A program made the position numbers and the translations under genes. Positions 1 to 5,009 of a stretch of DNA of 5,009 bases are shown here, piece by piece. The notes under the pieces are model-generated. The model was not told the origin of the DNA. It saw only the letters and a program-made list of their open reading frames with translations, and searched no databases. The stretch covers positions 1-5,009 of the forward strand of contig PITX01000111.1 of the NCBI GenBank assembly GCA_017577345.1, written 5' to 3'. Numbering within the stretch: the stretch's first letter is position 1; every line of letters begins with the position of its first letter. The stretch comes from Clostridiales bacterium (lineage in GTDB: Bacteria; Bacillota; Clostridia; Oscillospirales; Oscillospiraceae).

Positions 1-244
1 GCGTATGCGTCATGCGGGTGCGGTAATGGTCACCCTCCGGCTGCAGGAAGACCTGCGTTTTGTGCATCAGTCTGCGGAAGGATTTACTATGTAGAATCCG
101 GTCACAATCGCGCTGATAGCAGGTGCGGACCTCGCTGTCACCGTCCGGCTTCGCATTGGGGCGACCCTTGCTTTCGTCGGAAAACTGTGCCTTTTCGCTC
201 AGATAAAGATGCTCGTCGCGCTCCAATTCCTCGCGTATTGTCAT
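1..244 (-). CDS. dgt: Deoxyguanosinetriphosphate triphosphohydrolase-like protein (HD superfamily), 5' part only
   Basis: This is the N-terminal 81 codons of a dGTPase-type HD phosphohydrolase; the rest lies beyond the left edge. Family members hydrolyse dGTP or other dNTPs to the deoxynucleoside and tripolyphosphate in the cytoplasm, adjusting dNTP pools. The translation opens [20 protein letters not shown], has the family SKGR segment near residues 25-28, then [11 protein letters not shown] at 49-59, HKTQVF at 61-66 and [12 protein letters not shown] at 70-81. H80 should be the first histidine of the HD metal site; the later HD pair and Asp are outside the window. The ATG (244-242) overlaps the stop of the upstream yigZ-family gene as ATGA, with AAAAGGAGG 7 nt upstream inside that gene, so the start is well supported and translation is probably coupled. 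In Clostridia dgt often precedes dnaG and rpoD, so these may follow off-window (inference). Substrate preference cannot be read from this fragment. Confidence 0.93.
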   Translation of the reverse strand, partial: MTIREELERDEHLYLSEKAQFSDESKGRPNAKPDGDSEVRTCYQRDCDRILHSKSFRRLMHKTQVFLQPEGDHYRTRMTHT

Positions 245-882
245 GGCTGTTCCTCCTTTTGCAGCGGAAATGCCTTGTATTCGTTCTCACCGATCAGTCC
301 CGAAATCGTGCCTGCGGAAAGATCGGTCACACGCTCCAAAAACGGCTTGACCTGCAATTCCGGCAGGATCAGGTCAAAGCTGACATCCGCGCCGAAGTCC
401 GTATTCCGGATGATGCCGCCGAATGCGGCAACCTCCAGCTTGATTCGCTCAAACCAGCTATAAGGGCAAGGTAAGTACACCCTTGTCCATACGCGTTTCA
501 CGGACTTCCCTGCCGCATCAAGCGCAAGCTTTGCGCTGTGCGCATAGGCACGAACCAATCCGCCCGCGCCGAGTAAAATACCGCCGAAATAACGGGTCAC
601 AACGCAGGTGACATTGAACATGCCCTCGCGCTGTAAGACCTGCAAAACAGGCATCCCGGCAGTGCCGCCCGGCTCACCGTCATCGGAAAACCGCGTTGCA
701 CCGTCGCGGATGATGTAGGCGTAGACATTATGCGTGGCATCCCAGTAGGTTTCACGCATCTGCTTGAGCCTTGTAAGGGCTTCCTCTTCCGTTTCGGTCA
801 GGAAAATATGTCCGATAAACCGGGAGCGACGCTCGACGAATTCGGCGTCGGCATCCTGCGTCGGCACCAGATATTCGTTCAT
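241..882 (-). CDS. YigZ / IMPACT family protein (UPF0029 plus DUF1949)
   Basis: A 213-residue, full-length member of the YigZ/IMPACT family. Eukaryotic IMPACT binds GCN1 and affects translational control; the bacterial proteins are small two-domain cytoplasmic proteins without an agreed biochemical role. The N-terminal domain shows ERRSRFIG (17-24), HNVYAYI (51-57), the signature [15 protein letters not shown] (66-80) and [20 protein letters not shown] (94-113). Residues of about 138-195 fit the C-terminal DUF1949 ferredoxin-like domain. The ATG at 882-880 overlaps the hflX TGA as ATGA. AAAAGGAG lies 8 nt upstream inside the end of hflX. The stop in turn overlaps the dgt start, placing this gene in the middle of a tightly packed hflX-yigZ-dgt operon. 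Family assignment is secure; function is not. Confidence 0.94.
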   Translation of the reverse strand: MNEYLVPTQDADAEFVERRSRFIGHIFLTETEEEALTRLKQMRETYWDATHNVYAYIIRDGATRFSDDGEPGGTAGMPVLQVLQREGMFNVTCVVTRYFGGILLGAGGLVRAYAHSAKLALDAAGKSVKRVWTRVYLPCPYSWFERIKLEVAAFGGIIRNTDFGADVSFDLILPELQVKPFLERVTDLSAGTISGLIGENEYKAFPLQKEEQP

Positions 883-2150
883 GCGTTCTGCTCCTTTTCA
901 AATTTGCGGTAGCGTCCGTAGAGCTCCTCGGAGCACACCGTTTCCACTTCGATTCCCTCGGGCGTGTAATCCACCCGAAGCACCTGTGCCTGCTCGTGCA
1001 GGGTCTCCAATACGCCGCCCTGTGAATATGGCAGGAGCAGTGTCATATGATGCAGCTTGCCGAGCAGTGTTTCCTCAATTCTTGTCAGAAGCTCGTCCAT
1101 TCCCACACCGTTTCTCGCGCACATGGGAATATTCTTATCTCCGATCGGATAGTTGGAAATATCGTCAAGCAGATCCGCCTTATTGTAGCACCGCAGCACC
1201 GGAACATCCGGCTTGGCAAGCTTGGAAATCAGCCGGTCAACGACCTCGATATGGGCTTCACGCTGCGGGTCGGAGGCGTCGATCACATGCAGAAGCAAAT
1301 CGGCATACTGCAGCTCCTCCAAGGTCGACTGGAACGCCTCGATCAGATGGTGCGGCAGCTTGGCAATAAAGCCGACCGTGTCGGAAAGCAAGACCTCCAG
1401 ATGATCAGAGACCTTTAAGCGCCGCGTTGTTGTGTCCAGCGTGTCAAACAGGCGGTTGTTGGCGGGAATTCCCGCATCCGTGAGCTGATTGAGCAGCGTG
1501 GATTTTCCGGCGTTCGTATAGCCGACCAATGCGACCACGGGAACGGAATTCTTGATCCTGCGTTCTCTCTGCACCGCTCTGACCTTGCGGACTTCGTTCA
1601 GCTCCTCCTGTAAACGGTTGATGCGCTCGCGGATATGGCGGCGATCCGTTTCCAGCTTGGTTTCACCGGGACCTCTCGTGCCGATGCCGCCGCCGAGCCG
1701 GGACATGGATCTGCCCATGCCGGAGAGCTTCGGCAGAAGATACTGATACTGCGCCAGCTCGACCTGCAAACGACCCTCGGCAGTCTTTGCACGCTGTGCA
1801 AAAATATCCAGAATCAGCGCACTGCGGTCAAGGACGGTCACCTCCGTCAGCTCCTCCAATGCACGGATCTGTGAGGGAGAAAGATCATTGTCAAAAATCA
1901 CGAGGTTTGCCTCTGTCGTTTCCAGAAGCTCGCGCACCTCCTGCGCCTTGCCCTCGCCGATAAAGCTGTGCGGATCGGGCGCATGGCGGTTTTGCAGCAC
2001 CTTGGCAGTGCAAATGCCGCCCGCGGTTTCCAGCAGAGCCTCCAGCTCGTCCAAAGTCTCATATGTTGCAGTATCCTCGGGCTGAAAGCAATCGGCATTC
2101 AATCCGACCAATACCGCTTTTTCGCTGATCACACGATCCTTCTGCTCCAT
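879..2150 (-). CDS. hflX: GTPase HflX, ribosome-associated
   Basis: A 423-residue HflX GTPase, normal in length for the family. HflX binds the 50S subunit and splits stalled or hibernating 70S ribosomes, notably under heat or antibiotic stress. The N-terminal HflX domain (about 10-165) includes a glycine-rich segment GRSMSRLGGGIGTRGPGETKLETDRR (146-171), followed by a helical linker (about 170-200). The G domain has the P-loop GYTNAGKS (210-217), switch I threonines in LDTTTR (238-243), DTVGF (257-261) and NKAD (323-326). The G5-like segment reads CARNGVG (344-350), where SA is more usual than CA. A C-terminal domain follows (about 365-423). The ATG at 2150 has GGGAG 6 nt upstream. The gene begins only 30 nt after the rpmE terminator and its stop overlaps the next start by 4 nt. 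No clear promoter of its own was seen. Confidence 0.97.
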   Translation of the reverse strand: MEQKDRVISEKAVLVGLNADCFQPEDTATYETLDELEALLETAGGICTAKVLQNRHAPDPHSFIGEGKAQEVRELLETTEANLVIFDNDLSPSQIRALEELTEVTVLDRSALILDIFAQRAKTAEGRLQVELAQYQYLLPKLSGMGRSMSRLGGGIGTRGPGETKLETDRRHIRERINRLQEELNEVRKVRAVQRERRIKNSVPVVALVGYTNAGKSTLLNQLTDAGIPANNRLFDTLDTTTRRLKVSDHLEVLLSDTVGFIAKLPHHLIEAFQSTLEELQYADLLLHVIDASDPQREAHIEVVDRLISKLAKPDVPVLRCYNKADLLDDISNYPIGDKNIPMCARNGVGMDELLTRIEETLLGKLHHMTLLLPYSQGGVLETLHEQAQVLRVDYTPEGIEVETVCSEELYGRYRKFEKEQNA

Positions 2151-2156
2151 TTTCTT

Positions 2157-2161
2157 CTCCC
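2157..2161 (-). promoter_or_regulatory. Ribosome binding site of hflX
   Basis: GGGAG stands 6 nt ahead of the ATG at 2150 and supports that start. The whole leader between the U-tract of the rpmE terminator and this ATG is about 30 nt. Confidence 0.75.
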
Positions 2162-2179
2162 AAAATGCGACAAATAATG

Positions 2180-2212
2180 AAAAAAGTCCGCACCGATACG
2201 ATGCAGACTTTT
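2180..2212 (-). terminator. Rho-independent terminator of rpmE
   Basis: Read on the minus strand, positions 2212-2199 (AAAAGTCTGCATCG) pair with 2195-2182. This gives a 14-bp stem with two G-U wobbles and a three-base loop TAT. Six T residues (2185-2180) close the 3' side; the outer four also pair with the A-tract. It starts 6 nt after the rpmE stop, which is the expected place. On the plus strand the same stem is followed by only four T residues, and no plus-strand gene needs it, so the minus direction is the functional one. Confidence 0.9.
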
Positions 2213-2218
2213 CACAAA

Positions 2219-2419
2219 TTACTTCAGGCCATACTTCTTGTTGAAGCGGTCAACGCGTCCGCCGGTATCAACCAGCTTCTGCTTGCCGGTATAGAAAGGA
2301 TGGCACTTGGAGCAAATTTCGACCTTGATGTCCTTTTTGGTGGAACCAGTCTCAATGATTTCGCCGCAAGCACAGCGGATCGTCGTCTGTTCGTACTTCG
2401 GATGGATACCTTCCTTCAT
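2219..2419 (-). CDS. rpmE: 50S ribosomal protein bL31, zinc-binding (C+) type
   Basis: A 66-residue bL31, part of the large ribosomal subunit near the central protuberance, where it bridges to the small subunit. The protein begins MKEGIHPKY, has CACG at C16/C18 and [15 protein letters not shown] with C36 and C39, and ends [11 protein letters not shown]. The four cysteines mark the zinc-binding C+ form rather than the cysteine-free paralogue made under zinc starvation in some bacteria. The reading frame extends to a GTG at 2428, but that codon lies inside the ribosome binding site GAGGTGA (2431-2425). The ATG at 2419 is 5 nt downstream of the site and gives the family's usual N-terminus, so it is chosen. 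The gene has its own strong promoter and its own terminator and appears to be a single-gene unit. Confidence 0.97.
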   Translation of the reverse strand: MKEGIHPKYEQTTIRCACGEIIETGSTKKDIKVEICSKCHPFYTGKQKLVDTGGRVDRFNKKYGLK

Positions 2420-2480
2420 CACATTCACCTCTTTCTCGCTTTCGTAAAAGGGGCATTTTATCCCCGTATTTTTTCAATGC
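2420..2480 (-). promoter_or_regulatory. rpmE 5' leader with two mutually exclusive pairings (candidate autoregulatory leader)
   Basis: The predicted transcript starts near 2480 and leaves about 60 nt before the ATG. One fold is a hairpin of GGGG (2465-2462) with CCCC (2453-2450), an 8-nt loop and four U residues after it. The other pairs CCTTTT (2451-2446) with AAGAGG (2433-2428), which overlaps the ribosome binding site. Both use C2451 and C2450, so they exclude each other. Ribosomal protein leaders for bL31 have been proposed in several bacterial groups. Whether this leader belongs to one cannot be told from one sequence, and both stems are short. Confidence 0.4.
2425..2431 (-). promoter_or_regulatory. 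Ribosome binding site of rpmE that decides the start codon
   Basis: GAGGTGA on the minus strand lies 5 nt before ATG 2419. It contains the alternative GTG at 2428, which therefore cannot be the start for this site. Bases just upstream make AAGAGG, which can pair with a CCTTTT segment in the leader (see the leader entry). Confidence 0.85.
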
Positions 2481-2486
2481 GCAAGT

Positions 2487-2515
2487 ATATTATCACACTT
2501 CATTATGAAATGCAA
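2487..2515 (-). promoter_or_regulatory. rpmE promoter (sigma-A type, extended -10)
   Basis: On the minus strand there is TTGCAT (2515-2510), a 17-bp spacer and TAATAT (2492-2487), preceded by TGA to form an extended -10 (TGnTAATAT). The predicted start is a G at about 2480. Two A-tracts upstream add an UP-element-like region. This strength suits a ribosomal protein gene. Confidence 0.88.
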
Positions 2516-2519
2516 GTGT
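2495..2519. repeat. Imperfect dyad over the -35 box and spacer of the rpmE promoter
   Basis: ACACTTCATT (2495-2504) and AATG-C-AAGTGT (2509-2519) are complementary over 10 bp with one bulged C (2513) and a 4-base centre. It covers the -35 hexamer and much of the spacer, where an operator would act. On the plus strand it is followed by seven T residues, so it could instead terminate antisense transcription. It does not resemble a Zur box that I recognise. AT-rich composition makes a chance origin possible. Confidence 0.4.
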
Positions 2520-2534
2520 TTTTTTCTGTTTTTT
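2519..2534 (-). promoter_or_regulatory. A-tract UP-element-like region of the rpmE promoter
   Basis: Minus-strand A7 (2525-2519) and A6 (2534-2529) fall at about -39 to -45 and -49 to -54 from the predicted start, roughly one helical turn apart. That is where RNA polymerase alpha C-terminal domains contact UP elements. The same bases are T-runs on the plus strand. Confidence 0.6.
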
Positions 2535-2562
2535 CAGCGAAATATCGGAAACCGCCGCAGTA

Positions 2563-3966
2563 TCATCCTACCGGTACAACAATATCATGCAGGAAGCGCA
2601 TGAGAATCGTTGCTACCTGCGCTCTCGTTGCGCCGACAGTCGGTGTCAGATATAGTTCACCGCCCACATTGCTTCCTTGAATGACTTGATTGGCAATTGC
2701 CCAGCACATGGCATCGCGCGACCAGTCCGCCACAGCAGACGCATCGGCAAAAACCGTCAAAGTGCCGGAATCCAAAGCTGCATTACCCTCCTGTCCTGCA
2801 AAACGGTACAGGACGGTCACGATCTGCTCTCTTGTCAACACGCCGTCGGGATTGAATATTCCCTTTCCGACGCCGTCCATAATTTTATTCTCATATGCCC
2901 ACAAGACGGCATCGGCATACCATTTGTCACCTGCGACATCCGAATACGGATTTGAGATCTCCGATTTCGGGCACTCCTCCATTCTCCACAGAACAGTTGC
3001 GATCATGCCTCTTGTCATGGTGACATCCGGCGAGAAGGTCGTATCGCTCGTTCCCTTGAACAAGCCGTTGACTACGGCAAACTCAATGCCCGCATGCGAC
3101 CAGTCAAGGAAATTCTTCACATCGGTAAACTGCTTGATCCGGCAGTCATGAGGGTCAATCAGCATACTGCAATAGGCAGGCTCAGAAGCACCGTATTTGT
3201 TTTTGGCAACCACTTCGTAAGTATAACTGCCATACTGCTCCGGCGTGAATGAATAGAATGAACGCTCCGTCACAGTCACTGTGCGCAGATAGATGCCATT
3301 CAGGGAAATCTTGATTTCATACGCATCCGCATTTGAAAGCGGCATCCATGAAAACTCCACTTTTTCGCCAAGCTTATAGTTTTCCCGGCAGTTCAGGGTC
3401 GGCTTTGCCGGCGCAGAGGTGTTGACAGGAGATACTTTGACATAGGTCAATGTCTCTTTTAAGGCTTCTCTCGAGATCTTGGTATTCCAGCGAATCAAGC
3501 AATCCGCGTGAAGATTGCAGTCCGCATAGGTGATCTCATCACCGCGGATGGCAGTAATAAAGACGGAATGCTGGTCGTGGTTGATACGAACGACATCGCC
3601 TGCCTTAAGGTCGTCCATTGTCTCGACCTTTTGCCATGTATGCAGCAGCGTGCCGGTGTAATCAAACGCCAGCTTTGCGGCAAAGCCGTAGCACTGGATG
3701 CACTCATCGAACATATTACAGCCGCAGCTTCCGTTATAGGAGATGCAAGTGCCGGAGTCGTGGTGCGTACAGGGCTGATTTGTCCAGCCGTCCGGATCGT
3801 TCGGCTGTCCCGGCTCGTGATTCCAGTATTTTCCGTTCGGGAACTTCGATTGCAGATAGTGCAAAAACGCCGGACTGATTTGCGAATCCGCCGCTGCAGT
3901 CGCGGCGATGGGAATGGTGGAAATCAATATAAAAAGTGCAATCAGCACACAGAGAATTTTTTTCAT
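2563..3966 (-). CDS. Secreted SLH-domain protein with Cys/His amidase- or peptidase-like domain
   Basis: A 467-residue exported protein. Residues 1 to about 26 are a signal peptide: MKK, a hydrophobic core (LCVLIALFILI) and a probable cleavage site after ATAAA. Residues about 30-180 resemble CHAP or NlpC/P60-like cysteine hydrolases. C92 in QCYGFA starts the likely catalytic helix, H133 lies in DQHSVFI after the GDVVRI strand, and N151 in YADCN could be the third polar residue. A Cys-rich stretch (C66, C74, C81, C83, C89, C92) precedes the active site. A fibronectin-III-like domain spans about 185-270. Three SLH repeats (about 280-329, 340-389, 404-459), with TR in MTRGM, LTREQ and ATRAQ, should tether it to a secondary cell-wall polymer. 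Cell-wall peptide cleavage is an inference; peptide or other substrates are possible. It has its own consensus promoter and no convincing terminator. The ATG at 3966 gives the signal peptide, although its ribosome binding site is unusually distant. Confidence 0.87.
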   Translation of the reverse strand: MKKILCVLIALFILISTIPIAATAAADSQISPAFLHYLQSKFPNGKYWNHEPGQPNDPDGWTNQPCTHHDSGTCISYNGSCGCNMFDECIQCYGFAAKLAFDYTGTLLHTWQKVETMDDLKAGDVVRINHDQHSVFITAIRGDEITYADCNLHADCLIRWNTKISREALKETLTYVKVSPVNTSAPAKPTLNCRENYKLGEKVEFSWMPLSNADAYEIKISLNGIYLRTVTVTERSFYSFTPEQYGSYTYEVVAKNKYGASEPAYCSMLIDPHDCRIKQFTDVKNFLDWSHAGIEFAVVNGLFKGTSDTTFSPDVTMTRGMIATVLWRMEECPKSEISNPYSDVAGDKWYADAVLWAYENKIMDGVGKGIFNPDGVLTREQIVTVLYRFAGQEGNAALDSGTLTVFADASAVADWSRDAMCWAIANQVIQGSNVGGELYLTPTVGATRAQVATILMRFLHDIVVPVG

Positions 3967-3979
3967 AAAGAAAATCCAT

Positions 3980-3987
3980 CCTCCTTT
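3980..3987 (-). promoter_or_regulatory. Ribosome binding site of the SLH gene, unusually far from its ATG
   Basis: AAAGGAGG is a strong site, but GGAGG ends 13 nt before ATG 3966, about twice the usual spacing. An out-of-frame ATG at 3979-3977 directly abuts the site, too close to be used by it. No better in-frame start exists nearby: the upstream codons in frame are TTT, TTC, ATT and TGG. Confidence 0.7.
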
Positions 3988-4003
3988 CGTTCAAACGCAG
4001 GAG

Positions 4004-4032
4004 ATTATAGCACATCCGTCGAAAAATGTCAA
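4004..4032 (-). promoter_or_regulatory. Full-consensus sigma-A promoter of the SLH gene
   Basis: On the minus strand TTGACA (4032-4027), exactly 17 bp, and TATAAT (4009-4004) preceded by TGC (extended -10) match consensus at all twelve hexamer positions. Bases 4031-4029 are also the TGA stop of tmcAL. The predicted start is near 3998-3996, leaving a leader of about 30 nt. Confidence 0.93.
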
Positions 4033-5009
4033 AAGCCGCAATTCAGGGGGACTGCCCTTGCCCTGCTTTCGGCAGCAGGTGCGGACGGTTTTTCCGCATC
4101 GGCAAACAGCCCGTACAGGTCTGACGCTCTGCGTTCCAGCTCCGCATAAGCACTATCCGGTGCATTTTCACCGGCGTTTAAAATCGTAAGATTGCCGTTG
4201 TTTCTTGCCTCGCGCAGAATTTTCCCGCCGGTTTCATTCAGCGCAAGCACGCGGACATACGGTGCCTCCTGCTCCAACAGCCCCTTGGTAATGCCCAAAT
4301 AGGCACACAGGAGCATCCGCATCAGCCTTGTTCTGGTGTAGCGCTTCGACTTTGCTGCTTCTATTATTTCCTCCAGAGTCGCCTTTTCACGGCAGGCGTG
4401 CATCAGCTTGCGCCACAGTCCCTCCGAGCCGAACGGAAGTTGTTTAAACTCCTGCTCCGGCATAGCCCGAAGCCTTGCAAGCCATGCACGTTCGCCTCTC
4501 ACTATGGAGGAGCGGACGGCGTTATGATAAAGGCACAGTGCTCCCGCAGGTACATACTGCTCCCATTGCTCTGTTGCACGGAGTATGGAGGCAGACGGAT
4601 TTTCGCAGTCCGTGCTGTCGTGGTAGCTTCCCTCGCGGTGCAGTACCATCGGTGCAAGTCTGCTTCCCTGCTGAATGATCGCCTTGCAGTATTCGACGGC
4701 AAGAATATCATTCGGATTTTCGAGCAATTCGCCGTCACCGCCGAACGCTTCCAGGGCGTTCTGTCTCGCGCACGGAAACGACACGCCGCTTGCCAGTTCA
4801 CTTCGTAATTTCTGCGAAAACCGCTCTGTCAAAAGCAGCTTTGCCGTCTGCATGAGGTGCTCCGCCGTTCCTGTCTCACTACCAAAGCAGAGTGCATCTA
4901 TGCACCCCAGCTTATCCATGATCTCCAGGCCTCCGGAAGCAAACCCTTCTGCAGAGCGCAGTGCATAGGTCACGGGCAGCTCAAGCACAAGATCCGCTCC
5001 GCAGGAAAC
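4029..5009 (-). CDS. tmcAL: tRNA(Met) cytidine acetate ligase, N-terminus cut by the window edge
   Basis: The C-terminal 326 residues of TmcAL (YlbM), the cytoplasmic enzyme that activates acetate with ATP and transfers it to the wobble cytidine C34 of elongator tRNA(Met), giving ac4C. The reading frame is open to the right edge and the visible part begins VSCGADLVLELPVTYALRS, an internal family motif, so the GTG at 4988 is not a start. Roughly 60-75 residues are missing, including the nucleotidyltransferase EYNPFHNGH-like motif. Counting from the edge, FGSE lies at 42-45, NPNDILAVEY at 98-107, the SASILR equivalent of the SxR segment at 139-144, and the strongly conserved KSKRYTRTRLMR at 220-231. 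A short polar tail of about 20 residues ends the protein. The stop overlaps the -35 box of the next gene, and no terminator hairpin lies between them. Confidence 0.94.
   Translation of the reverse strand, partial: VSCGADLVLELPVTYALRSAEGFASGGLEIMDKLGCIDALCFGSETGTAEHLMQTAKLLLTERFSQKLRSELASGVSFPCARQNALEAFGGDGELLENPNDILAVEYCKAIIQQGSRLAPMVLHREGSYHDSTDCENPSASILRATEQWEQYVPAGALCLYHNAVRSSIVRGERAWLARLRAMPEQEFKQLPFGSEGLWRKLMHACREKATLEEIIEAAKSKRYTRTRLMRMLLCAYLGITKGLLEQEAPYVRVLALNETGGKILREARNNGNLTILNAGENAPDSAYAELERRASDLYGLFADAEKPSAPAAESRARAVPLNCGF

Noticed and set aside
764..1369. Plus-strand open frame of 201 codons opposite yigZ and hflX
   Set aside because: It is Arg/Ser/Pro-rich in the way typical of antisense shadows, and it lies over conserved coding sequence of the yigZ-family gene and HflX.
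2426..2428. GTG at 2428 as the start of rpmE
   Set aside because: It lies inside the ribosome binding site; ATG 2419 gives correct spacing and the usual MKEGIHPKY start.
2495..2519. Zur operator in front of rpmE
   Set aside because: The dyad lacks a Zur-box-like sequence, and this bL31 is the zinc-binding form, which is not normally the Zur-repressed paralogue.
3734..4015. Minus-strand 93-codon frame overlapping the SLH gene start
   Set aside because: It begins inside the promoter, is out of frame with the signal peptide and has no recognisable domain; kept only as the decoy ATG observation.
3508..4149. Plus-strand open frame of 213 codons opposite the SLH gene and tmcAL end
   Set aside because: It runs antisense across two well-supported genes and their promoter, has no recognisable domain, and its composition follows from the opposite-strand codons.
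4398..4808. Plus-strand open frame of 136 codons opposite tmcAL
   Set aside because: It is fully contained in tmcAL, with no family resemblance and no promoter.
4986..4988. GTG at 4988 as the start of tmcAL
   Set aside because: The frame is open to the edge and the residues before it (CGADL) continue the conserved family motif CGADLVLELP; it is an internal valine.

Overview
The window looks like a piece of a Gram-positive (Bacillota, Clostridia-type) chromosome, plausibly from the Oscillospiraceae/Ruminococcaceae. The evidence is the strong AGGAGG-type ribosome binding sites, consensus sigma-A promoters, a TmcAL (YlbM) homologue, a four-cysteine bL31, and a signal-peptide protein with three SLH repeats. 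The assignment below phylum level is inference. All six genes lie on the minus strand, so transcription runs from position 5009 towards 1. No tRNA, rRNA, CRISPR array, insertion sequence or prophage signal was seen.

In transcription order: (i) tmcAL, which lacks its N-terminus because the window edge cuts it, encodes the tRNA(Met) cytidine acetate ligase. (ii) A 62-bp gap holds a textbook TTGACA-17-TATAAT promoter whose -35 box covers the tmcAL stop codon. It drives a 467-residue secreted protein made of a signal peptide, a Cys/His amidase- or peptidase-like domain, a fibronectin-III-like domain and three SLH repeats. (iii) A 134-bp AT-rich gap carries a strong promoter with phased A-tracts, a dyad over the -35 region and a roughly 60-nt leader in front of rpmE (bL31). 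(iv) A 14-bp hairpin plus U-tract terminator follows rpmE. (v) hflX, a yigZ/IMPACT-family gene and dgt follow, each joined to the next by a 4-nt ATGA stop/start overlap. dgt is cut by the left edge after 81 codons.

Most of the window is translation-related housekeeping: wobble-base acetylation of tRNA(Met), a ribosomal protein, a ribosome-splitting GTPase and an IMPACT-like protein. A nucleotide-pool enzyme follows, which in Clostridia often precedes dnaG and rpoD. The cell-surface protein is the outlier and the least characterised gene. The most interesting non-coding signals are the two promoter/leader regions, where alternative pairings could hide the ribosome binding sites, and the absence of a recognisable promoter for the hflX operon directly after the rpmE terminator. 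No clearly novel multi-gene system is visible.
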